DNA from: JAHFJU01 sp964354865
GTDB lineage: Bacteria > Patescibacteriota > Gracilibacteria > UBA1369 > UM-FILTER-53-11
Direction: 5' to 3'
Assembly (NCBI GenBank): GCA_964354865.1
Contig: CAYHBN010000062.1
Span: forward strand, 1 to 8,988
DNA: 8,988 nucleotides
In this document: positions 1 through 5,702 of the stretch, piece by piece
Layout: each line of letters begins with the position of its first letter
How positions within the stretch are numbered: the stretch's first letter is position 1
Made by a program: the position numbers and the translations under genes
Notes under the pieces: model-generated
The model's database searches: none
The model's input: only the letters and a program-made list of their open reading frames with translations
Told to the model about the DNA's origin: nothing

Positions 1-1806
1 ACACGACTTGTGTTGCAGCCTTTCGTCGATGGCGTCGAATTTACGGTGATTGTATTGCAGAATCGTTTTGGTCTTCCCGTTTCCTTATTCCCGACCGAAA
101 TTGAGGTCGATTACAAAGCAAATGAAATTTTTGATTATCGAAAAAAATATTTACCTACGCGCGATCGAAAATATTTTTGTCCTCCGCGTTTTGACGATTC
201 TCATATCGACGATATTAGAACAAAGGCATCACAAATTTTCATGCTCTTTGGCATGAGCGATTACGCTCGCTTTGACGGATGGATTATGCGAGACGGATCG
301 GTGGTGTTTACCGACTTTAATCCCGTGAGTGGAATGGAGCAAAATAGTTTTTTGTTTCAGCAAGGCGCACACATAGGTTTCACGCACCGCGATATGGTTT
401 TGTATCTGCTCAGTCATGCGTTGCAACGCTTTGCAAAATCCACTCTTACTCTCTCTGATTCTCGTGCCTCGGTTTCTTCTCTCGCGTCTTCTTCGTCTGC
501 GGCCACACAGCCGCCTCGTCTCTCCGTGCTTTTCGGCGGCGCAACTGCCGAGCGCCAGGTCTCGGTTATGTCGGGAACAAACGCATGGCTTAAATTAAAG
601 AACAATGTGCCTTATGACGTGCAGCCCTATTTGCTCGGCGACGACAATGAATCGGTGTGGCATGTGCCGTATTTTGCGTGTTTGAATCACACCGCCGAAG
701 AAATGCTTGAAAGTTGTACTCGTTCAATTGTGCATCGTGATCACATGACTCATCTGCGCGAAATGGTTCTTCGTGAATTGGGGCTTGAGCCAGGGCAAGC
801 AACTGAAACCGTATTTACTCCTCATACACATTCTCTCGACGCGCTCATTAAAAAAAGTGAATTCGTCTTTTTAGCTCTTCATGGTGGTATGGGTGAAGAT
901 GGTGGCATACAGGCTATTTTAGAGAAGATTAAAAAGCCATTTAATGGGCCCGGCTCTGTTGCATCGAAAATTTGTATGGATAAATATGAAACGGGACAGC
1001 GTGTAAAAGTATTAGAAAATGAGGGGATTTTTACCGCGCCGAAAGAATTAGTGAGTATTGCCGATCTTATTAAAATTCGCAGCAAAAAAACGGGGCCGCA
1101 GTGGTTTGCCGATTTGCTCAAACGATTGAATGCGAAAAAGCTCATTGTAAAGCCACACGCCGATGGTTGTTCAGCGGGAATTGTGCAAATTAACTCGTGG
1201 GGCGACATAGAATCGTACCTTTCACTCGTAGAGTCACGTGCTGATTTTATTCCTCCAAATACCTTCGCGGGTCAGGGTGTCATTGTCGAAATGCCGCACG
1301 AAAAACTTTTGGAAATTTTACTTGAGGCGTGGATCGACACCGACCGTGTGTCGGTTGCAGATAACAAACTCAGTTGGAATCCGACGACGAATCTAATTGA
1401 GGTGACCGTTGGGGTTATGGGTAAAAAGGATTCGATGCAGGTGCTCTCGCCGAGTTTGACCGTTGCTCATGATGGCATTTTGAGTCTCGAAGAAAAATTC
1501 CAGGGTGGAACTGGCGTCAATATTACGCCGCCACCTGCACCGTTTGTGAAACCAGCCGCTGTGACTGCAGCAAAAAAACGTATTAAAAAAGTCTGCGATA
1601 TTCTCGGTCTCGAAGGCTACTCGCGCATTGATGCTTTTATGCACACGCAAACCGGAGAAATTACCTTGATCGAGGTTAATACCTTGCCAGCGCTCACCCC
1701 TTCTACGGTATTGTTCCACCAAGGTCTCGCCGAAAAAGTGCCGATGTTCCCTGCGCAGTTACTTGCGCAACTCGTTCGTTTGGGAAAGGAGCGCTTTGAA
1801 AAATAG
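1..1806 (+). CDS. Tandem D-alanine--D-alanine ligase fusion (5' partial)
   Basis: ATP-grasp ligase joining two D-Ala for peptidoglycan, cytoplasmic. The frame is open through the left edge, so the N-terminus is missing and the in-frame GTG at base 10 is not a credible start. Numbering from base 1: residues 1-145 are the C-terminal part of one Ddl (omega loop with the KKY tyrosine Y50, RFD R90/D92, DFN N107, SGM G111, S116). Residues 146-172 are a Ser/Ala-rich linker. Residues 173-601 are a second, complete Ddl (ERQVS E184, HGGMGEDGG from 294, MDK 326-328, VKP K384, RID R542/D544, EVN E558/N560). The second copy is about 430 aa, longer than the usual 300-370, and differs at key sites: EKF (F500) for EKY, C390 for the GSS serine, LPA (A564) for SPG, T569 for the last serine. 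It converges with alr 43 bp away. Family assignment is firm; the activity of each half is open. Confidence 0.9.
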   Translation, partial: TRLVLQPFVDGVEFTVIVLQNRFGLPVSLFPTEIEVDYKANEIFDYRKKYLPTRDRKYFCPPRFDDSHIDDIRTKASQIFMLFGMSDYARFDGWIMRDGSVVFTDFNPVSGMEQNSFLFQQGAHIGFTHRDMVLYLLSHALQRFAKSTLTLSDSRASVSSLASSSSAATQPPRLSVLFGGATAERQVSVMSGTNAWLKLKNNVPYDVQPYLLGDDNESVWHVPYFACLNHTAEEMLESCTRSIVHRDHMTHLREMVLRELGLEPGQATETVFTPHTHSLDALIKKSEFVFLALHGGMGEDGGIQAILEKIKKPFNGPGSVASKICMDKYETGQRVKVLENEGIFTAPKELVSIADLIKIRSKKTGPQWFADLLKRLNAKKLIVKPHADGCSAGIVQINSWGDIESYLSLVESRADFIPPNTFAGQGVIVEMPHEKLLEILLEAWIDTDRVSVADNKLSWNPTTNLIEVTVGVMGKKDSMQVLSPSLTVAHDGILSLEEKFQGGTGVNITPPPAPFVKPAAVTAAKKRIKKVCDILGLEGYSRIDAFMHTQTGEITLIEVNTLPALTPSTVLFHQGLAEKVPMFPAQLLAQLVRLGKERFEK

Positions 1807-1849
1807 GCTCGCCACGGTGCATCTTCGATATGACTTCGAGTATGCTCGC

Positions 1850-3046
1850 TTACTCAACTGATAGCCGTGTAATTCCCTCGCGAATGCGTGTCGTTATTTC
1901 GTAGTTAATGGTTCCCGCATTTTTTGCCATCTCGTCTGCACTCATTCCATCGCCAATAAGGGTGACGGTGTCTTCATGTTTTACATTTGGAATATCAGTG
2001 ACATCTACCATAATCATATTCATACAGACGCGTCCGCGTACGGGAGCCGCTTGGTCGTGAATCATCACGTGTCCTTTATTACTTAATCCACGGTCATAGC
2101 CGTCGAAATATCCTATTGGTAATACCGCTATTTTCGTATCGCGTTTTGTTTTATAGGTGCAACCGTAGCCGATCGGTTCTCCTTTTGAGAGGTTTTTTAA
2201 GTGACCAACTCTCGTTTTCCACGTGAGAACCGGTTCAAGGTTATAGATTGTTCTTGATCGTTTTTCGAATTCATTTTTTACCTCAGTAGATGGCCATAAT
2301 CCGTATAAAATTAATCCAGGCCGAACCATTGAAAAATGCGTTTCTGGAAACAACAATGTTGCCGCAGAATTTGCACAGTGAATTTTTTCAAAGTGGTGAC
2401 CTTGATTTTCAAGTTCAGCGATAGTCTCTTTAAATCGGAGTAATTGTTTTTGAGGATACTGTGACATGTTGCTTCCAAACTTAGTTTTCAACAAATGTGT
2501 ATTAAAAAATCCTCGTGCTTGAATGTCTTCAATATTTGCAAAATGAGTTGAAAGTCCTTCGATCATTATATTTTTCATGCCTTGTGCTGCTCTACATAGT
2601 CTGGCTGCGTCGAGCGTACTTATTCCTTGTCGATTATTCCCCGTTTCAATTTTTATGTGGAGACGTGCCGTTTTATTCATTGCTTCGGCTTGTTTTTGTG
2701 CTTCAGCAAGGTGTTCGTAGTCATAAATTACGCAGCGCGCATCGAGCTCTATAATGTCTTTCATGTCAGAAAGAAGAGTCGGCCCCATTATATAGAGTGG
2801 GTGAGTAATGCCATTCGATCGCAGCCGTCGAACTTCTTCGAGCGAGTGAACGCCGAACCATACTTTGCTATCGTGGCCTTGTATACAATTCGTGATTAGT
2901 TCGTCGCCATGCCCATATGCATTTGCTTTAACACAAAGTAAAAGAGTCGGATCTAATCCAATAGTTTTTTTTATAAGTGAGAGGTTTTTGAAGAGTGCTT
3001 TCTTTGAAATCTCAATCCAACTTGTTGTTTCCACGGCACTTGACAT
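1850..3046 (-). CDS. alr: Alanine racemase
   Basis: PLP-dependent interconversion of L-Ala and D-Ala in the cytoplasm, supplying the D-Ala ligase that converges on it. It has 398 aa, full length for the family. The fold-III barrel begins WIEI and VKANAYGHG, with K40 the PLP lysine. THFA, NSAAT and MVRPGLILYG follow. The second catalytic base is Y294 in the GYG motif. PIGYFDGYDR and GRVCMNM complete the C-terminal domain. The CMNM motif carries N343 where most homologues have Asp (CMDQ), and TGNNR replaces the usual TGMxR. The start at 3046 fits the usual short lead before the TWxEI motif. No Shine-Dalgarno is seen. The start codon overlaps the -35 hexamer of the divergent promoter for the neighbouring gene. 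Its own promoter is only weakly suggested: an AT-rich TATATT lies at 3071-3066 on the minus strand with a poor -35. Confidence 0.96.
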   Translation of the reverse strand: MSSAVETTSWIEISKKALFKNLSLIKKTIGLDPTLLLCVKANAYGHGDELITNCIQGHDSKVWFGVHSLEEVRRLRSNGITHPLYIMGPTLLSDMKDIIELDARCVIYDYEHLAEAQKQAEAMNKTARLHIKIETGNNRQGISTLDAARLCRAAQGMKNIMIEGLSTHFANIEDIQARGFFNTHLLKTKFGSNMSQYPQKQLLRFKETIAELENQGHHFEKIHCANSAATLLFPETHFSMVRPGLILYGLWPSTEVKNEFEKRSRTIYNLEPVLTWKTRVGHLKNLSKGEPIGYGCTYKTKRDTKIAVLPIGYFDGYDRGLSNKGHVMIHDQAAPVRGRVCMNMIMVDVTDIPNVKHEDTVTLIGDGMSADEMAKNAGTINYEITTRIREGITRLSVE

Positions 3047-3068
3047 TAGTCGCTTGGGAGTTTATAAT
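3040..3068 (+). promoter_or_regulatory. Perfect consensus sigma70-type promoter
   Basis: TTGACA (3040-3045), exactly 17 bp, then TATAAT (3063-3068). All twelve hexamer positions match the housekeeping-sigma consensus. The predicted start is about 3075, giving a leader of about 48 nt before the ATG at 3123. The -35 overlaps the alr start codon on the other strand (alr ATG is 3046-3044), so polymerase here and initiation of alr would compete. It implies strong constitutive expression of the secreted protein downstream. No transcription data are available. Confidence 0.85.
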
Positions 3069-3074
3069 ATATCT

Positions 3075-3096
3075 GTCTGAATAAAATTAATCAGAC
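3075..3096. promoter_or_regulatory. Inverted repeat at the predicted transcript start
   Basis: GTCTGA (3075-3080) and TCAGAC (3091-3096) form a perfect 6-bp dyad around a 10-nt AT-rich centre. Its first base is the predicted +1 of the plus-strand promoter, so it could be a stabilising 5' stem-loop of that mRNA. It also lies where a minus-strand alr promoter would have its -35 region, so it could be an operator for alr. Six base pairs is short, and function is inference. Confidence 0.45.
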
Positions 3097-3122
3097 GAAA
3101 TTTACTTCTTTATTAAACAAAT

Positions 3123-4124
3123 ATGCAACACAAAAAGCATACAGCTAGTTCTAGAGTAGTGGCACTTGGTGCAACATTGCTCGTAGTTTTCGGTGCAATG
3201 GGCGGTGCCCTTGCAAAAGGTTCGATGGATACTTCAGGAATGTTTGGTGGTGATAGAGGTATGAACCAAGGTCCTAATGATTTTGGTCCTGGTCCAATGG
3301 GTGATCCTTTTAAACAGATCACTCGTGGGCTCAATGCAAATTCTTTGGCAGATAAAATTGAACAACTATCAGAAATTTGTACTTCACTCGATGTCGAAAT
3401 GACCTGCGACACATCTGCATTTGATGCCGATGCAGAAAAACTTCAAGAATATAATGACAAGATGGAAGAACTCGGTTCTGAGGTTGAAGATGCAATTCTT
3501 GATGATGACATGGATAAGGTAAAGGAAATCAAAAAAGAATTCTTGTCTATCAAAAGAGATCAAAAGAAAATTGCTACCAGCGTACTTAAGTCTTTTAAGG
3601 CAACTATAAAAACTCTTTCGAAGGATTATAAAGCAGCACTTAAAGCAGAACGTGCAGCTGAAAAAGCTGAGCGTGATGCCGACATGAAAGAGCAAAAAGA
3701 AGAAATGCAGTCTCAGCGTGAAGAAATGAAAAAACAGCAAGAAATGAATCGTGAAGGTAATCAACGCCCTTCGGGTGATGACTTCGGTCGTGGCAAGAAC
3801 GATGGAAACCAGAATTTCAACGATCGTCGTGGAGACCAGAACCAGAATTTCAACGACCGTCGTGGAGACCAGAACCAGGGTGGAGGTTCTATGTACTGTA
3901 TGTCATTAAGCAGACAGAGCACTCCAGACGAGTGTAATGCAGCTGATGCAGCTCAAGGATTTAATGGCGATCGTCGTGATCCTCCGCCACAGAATGGCGA
4001 GCGTCGTGACCCACCACCGCAAGATGGTGAGCGCCGTGATCCTCCACCACAGAATGGCGAGCGTCGCGATCCACCTCCGCCGCAGGATGGTGATCGTCGT
4101 GATCCACCTCCTCCAGTAAATTAG
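3123..4124 (+). CDS. Secreted coiled-coil protein with Arg/Asp/Pro-rich repeat tail
   Basis: I do not recognise the family. The 333-aa product starts with a Sec-type signal peptide: basic MQHKK, a hydrophobic core at about 12-25, and small residues before a likely cut near ALA-K (residue 31). Residues 33-65 are rich in Gly, Met, Asp and Pro. A highly charged helical region at about 100-218 is Lys/Glu-rich and probably coiled coil. Two cysteine pairs, C86/C95 and C259/C271, could form disulfides outside the membrane. The tail has an 11-residue repeat (from 229) and then five copies of a GxRRDPPP unit (282-333). There is no LPXTG or C-terminal membrane segment, so it is probably exported or held non-covalently at the surface. 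It is the first gene after a consensus promoter and is closed by its own terminator, so it is probably an abundant single-gene transcript. No Shine-Dalgarno precedes the ATG. Confidence 0.85.
   Translation: MQHKKHTASSRVVALGATLLVVFGAMGGALAKGSMDTSGMFGGDRGMNQGPNDFGPGPMGDPFKQITRGLNANSLADKIEQLSEICTSLDVEMTCDTSAFDADAEKLQEYNDKMEELGSEVEDAILDDDMDKVKEIKKEFLSIKRDQKKIATSVLKSFKATIKTLSKDYKAALKAERAAEKAERDADMKEQKEEMQSQREEMKKQQEMNREGNQRPSGDDFGRGKNDGNQNFNDRRGDQNQNFNDRRGDQNQGGGSMYCMSLSRQSTPDECNAADAAQGFNGDRRDPPPQNGERRDPPPQDGERRDPPPQNGERRDPPPPQDGDRRDPPPPVN
3807..3878 (+). repeat. 33-bp in-frame tandem repeat
   Basis: Two consecutive 33-bp units (3807-3839 and 3840-3872) plus the first 6 bp of a third. They encode the 11-residue unit NQNFNDRRGDQ. 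The two full copies differ at a single base (gatcgt versus gaccgt), which suggests recent duplication or slippage. The unit keeps the frame, so copy number could vary between strains without breaking the gene. Confidence 0.9.
3966..4121 (+). repeat. Degenerate 30-33-bp Pro-rich coding repeat
   Basis: Five units code for G(D/E)RRDPPP(P)(Q)(N/D/V). The first three are 10 residues and the last two 11, one extra proline having been gained. Synonymous differences between units (cgtcgt, cgccgt, cgtcgc; cct, cca, ccg) show it is older than the 33-bp repeat upstream or kept at the protein level. The tail alternates basic RR, acidic D/E and short polyproline, giving an unfolded polyampholyte. Confidence 0.9.
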
Positions 4125-4144
4125 TTTTGTTTCTCTATATACTA

Positions 4145-4178
4145 AGGGGATGCTCAAATATGGGCATCCTCTTTTTTT
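4145..4178 (+). terminator. Rho-independent terminator
   Basis: The stem AGGGGATGC (4145-4153) pairs with GCATCCTCT (4164-4172), nine pairs including one G-U, around a 10-nt loop. A seven-base T run (4172-4178) follows directly. It lies 20 bp after the stop of the secreted repeat protein and separates it from the next gene, which has its own promoter candidate. Confidence 0.88.
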
Positions 4179-4225
4179 GTATATTCTTTACACGTCGCGT
4201 TCATATGGCGAAAATACTCGAAAGT

Positions 4226-4234
4226 TGATATACT
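4226..4234 (+). promoter_or_regulatory. Extended -10 promoter candidate
   Basis: TG-A-TATACT forms an extended -10 element with five of six hexamer matches. The -35 region about 17-18 bp upstream is poor, as is usual for extended -10 promoters. Predicted start is near 4241, leaving a leader of about 24 nt before the ATG at 4265. It lies after the terminator of the previous gene, where a promoter is needed. The rest of the 4125-4264 gap holds nothing else I can support. Confidence 0.5.
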
Positions 4235-4264
4235 AGAACGAACCACAATTTAATTAAAACTAAT

Positions 4265-4858
4265 ATGGAACATAAAGGAGTTTACAATAAAGGAAGCGCA
4301 GGTCATGTACGTAACGCAAGCACGTATCGGATTATACGAGAGAAATTTAAGAAGTGGCGTGGTCCGACTATTACCGCTTTTGTATTGGTACTTGCTTTTG
4401 GGCTTTCTCCCTATATGGGGGGTGATCTTCAGACTTCTGTTCTTACTTCTGGTGAAACCCTTCAGCTTGTTGATAAAAATCCGCAAGAAGCTCGAAAAAA
4501 TGTTGTTTCATACCAAAAAGATCTCATTACTCAGTGTCAGACTTTTCAGCTCACCGACTGTGTTGAAGAGGGCAATCAAATTATGAACGCGATTTCTAAC
4601 GAAGCACTCGATGTACATATCGCTTTATCGGCGGTCGTCGACTTTGAACAAAAAACGCTTGATGCTCGTTCAAAAGCAGCATGTAAATATGAGGCGCCAA
4701 AGTATGTAAATGATTTGAAGGCTGCACAATCAAAGTTGGCAACTTTTGCAGATTCTTATTCGGATTCATCTTCGGTTAACGACATCGCTGATCAGGTTAA
4801 AAACTTGAGTGAAATGATCACAAAATTAGAGGCAACGCTCAATTCCTGTTCACAGTAA
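4265..4858 (+). CDS. Uncharacterised single-pass membrane protein with four cysteines
   Basis: No family recognised. The 197-aa product has a basic N-terminal stretch of about 34 residues, one hydrophobic segment at about 35-51 (ending LSPYMGG), then about 145 mostly helical residues. The positive N-terminus favours an inside N-terminus with the C-terminal part outside, as a signal anchor or an unusually long signal peptide. All four cysteines (C91, C99, C140, C195) lie in the predicted outside part, consistent with disulfides. The last third (CKYEAP onward) looks like a helical hairpin. No Shine-Dalgarno precedes the ATG; an AAAGGAG at 4275-4281 lies after the start and precedes no in-frame ATG nearby. 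It follows another exported protein with paired cysteines, so the two may act together in the envelope, but that is inference from position only. Confidence 0.8.
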   Translation: MEHKGVYNKGSAGHVRNASTYRIIREKFKKWRGPTITAFVLVLAFGLSPYMGGDLQTSVLTSGETLQLVDKNPQEARKNVVSYQKDLITQCQTFQLTDCVEEGNQIMNAISNEALDVHIALSAVVDFEQKTLDARSKAACKYEAPKYVNDLKAAQSKLATFADSYSDSSSVNDIADQVKNLSEMITKLEATLNSCSQ

Positions 4859-4877
4859 AAAAAGAGTGTGCTACTAT
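4849..4877 (+). promoter_or_regulatory. Promoter for the yceD-rpmF-nusB-rnc operon
   Basis: TTCACA (4849-4854, five of six), 17 bp, TACTAT (4872-4877, five of six), with TG at 4869-4870 making an extended -10. The -35 lies in the last codons of the upstream membrane-protein gene. Predicted start is about 4884, which is the first base of the hairpin at 4884-4907, and the leader to the yceD ATG is about 42 nt. Good match and good position, but no transcript evidence. Confidence 0.7.
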
Positions 4878-4883
4878 CGGCCC

Positions 4884-4913
4884 GCACTTCACATTTATGT
4901 GGAGTGCTTTTTT
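4884..4913 (+). terminator. Terminator-like hairpin at the start of the yceD operon transcript
   Basis: GCACTTCACA (4884-4893) pairs with TGTGGAGTGC (4898-4907), ten pairs with one G-U, around a TTTA loop, followed by six T (4908-4913). By structure it is a strong intrinsic terminator for the membrane-protein gene ending at 4858. The predicted start of the next operon falls on the hairpin's first base, so the same element would be the 5' end of that mRNA. There it could stabilise the transcript or attenuate it. It ends 12 nt before the yceD ATG. Confidence 0.82.
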
Positions 4914-4925
4914 GTTCCTTCACCC

Positions 4926-5444
4926 ATGAACAATCCTCTTATTTCAATTGGACAGTTACTCAATAAGCCCGAAGGCACGACCGATCGCCATCGTGGGGTT
5001 TCTTTGACTGGCCAGTTTGCCGATGTGCCCGAAATAAATCCTGAAACACCAGTGGTTTTCGACCTCGATGTTATTAAGCTTTCTCACGAGTTTACCGCTT
5101 ATTTACGGGATTTACGATGTGACTGTACTTTGAATTGCAGTCGTTGTTTGGTGCCTTTTCAGTATCCTCTTACCATTCAATCTGTTGCGCGACAGTATAT
5201 TTATGACTTGCCTACCGAAGAACTACCGAGTGATGAAGAGGTTTTCTATATCAAAAAAGGAGCATCGGTAATCGACATAAAGCCCTTTATTCGAGAGGAG
5301 ATCGTCTTGCATTTCCCCGATTTTCCGGTATGCTCTGCTGGCTGCAAAGGACTTTGTAGCATCTGTGGCACGAATTTGAACCTCTCGCAGTGTGCATGCA
5401 GAAAAGGCTCCTCAAATAATCCATTCTCTGGTTTGAAACTCTAA
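4926..5444 (+). CDS. yceD: YceD/DUF177 family 50S assembly protein
   Basis: DUF177 (YceD, YlbN) proteins are linked to 23S rRNA accumulation and large-subunit biogenesis, and the gene usually sits just before rpmF, as here (10-nt gap). The 172-aa product shows the CxRCL motif (C71, C74, with C65 and C67 just before) and the C-terminal zinc-type cluster: C136, C140 in CKGLC, C144, C147, then NLN and C156/C158. The VIDIKPFIREEIVLHFP stretch is the usual conserved block. I place the start at ATG 4926 (MNNPLISIG). A longer in-frame reading from 4866 would put the hairpin and its T tract inside the gene and adds sequence not typical of the family. The leader is pyrimidine-rich without a Shine-Dalgarno. 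First gene of the operon. Confidence 0.92.
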   Translation: MNNPLISIGQLLNKPEGTTDRHRGVSLTGQFADVPEINPETPVVFDLDVIKLSHEFTAYLRDLRCDCTLNCSRCLVPFQYPLTIQSVARQYIYDLPTEELPSDEEVFYIKKGASVIDIKPFIREEIVLHFPDFPVCSAGCKGLCSICGTNLNLSQCACRKGSSNNPFSGLKL

Positions 5445-5454
5445 CTCCCACTCT

Positions 5455-5694
5455 ATGGCAAAGCATCCCGTCCCCAAAAAGAAGGTCAGTCAAGCTCGTA
5501 CAGCCCGCCGTCACGCAGCATTTACTCGAAAGAAACACGTCCGCTTAGCGGGAATTGTGAATGTTATTCCATGCCCTGCTTGTGGTCAGCCTAAATTGAA
5601 TCAATTTGCATGTCCTTCATGTGGAACTTTCCGCGGCAAGACTCTTAAAAAGACAGTTGTTGCGACAAAGGGAATCAAGAAAATTAAAGCCTAG
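5455..5694 (+). CDS. rpmF: 50S ribosomal protein L32
   Basis: L32 is a small basic zinc-binding protein of the large subunit. The 79-aa product begins with the typical MA...VPKKKVSQARTARRH block and carries the zinc ribbon CPAC (C40, C43) and CPSC (C53, C56) spaced by nine residues. The four-cysteine form is intact, so it is not the cysteine-free zinc-independent paralogue. The tail is Lys-rich and about 20 residues longer than in many bacteria. It lies 10 nt after yceD and 8 nt before nusB, in the same operon. The leader before the ATG is C/T-rich (actcccactct) with no Shine-Dalgarno, notable for a ribosomal protein that needs efficient translation. Confidence 0.97.
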   Translation: MAKHPVPKKKVSQARTARRHAAFTRKKHVRLAGIVNVIPCPACGQPKLNQFACPSCGTFRGKTLKKTVVATKGIKKIKA

Positions 5695-5702
5695 TTTTAG
5701 CT

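Noticed and set aside
10..12. GTG as the start of the ligase gene
   Set aside because: The frame is open to the left edge and the sequence there is in the middle of an ATP-grasp domain, so the gene continues upstream.
1807..1849. Bidirectional terminator between the ligase and alr
   Set aside because: Only a 4-bp stem (CGAG 1837-1840 with CTCG 1845-1848) and a CTTCGA direct repeat are present, with no T tract on either strand.
3384..3764. 126-residue Phe-rich reading frame on the minus strand
   Set aside because: It is the antisense shadow of the Lys/Glu-rich coiled-coil codons of the secreted protein and has no family features.
3825..3870. RGD motifs in the secreted protein as integrin-binding sites
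   Set aside because: RGD occurs twice only because the 11-residue repeat contains RRGDQ; three residues in a low-complexity Arg/Asp-rich tail are expected by chance.
3807..4121. CRISPR array
   Set aside because: The repeats are tandem and in-frame without unique spacers and encode a regular protein tail.
4305..4586. Overlapping 93-residue hydrophobic reading frame preceded by a GGAAG
   Set aside because: It lies out of frame inside the membrane-protein gene, ends without family features, and its hydrophobicity follows from the other frame's transmembrane codons.
4866..4925. Longer yceD starting at ATG 4866
   Set aside because: It would include the terminator hairpin and T tract as coding sequence, and the added residues are unlike the family N-terminus.
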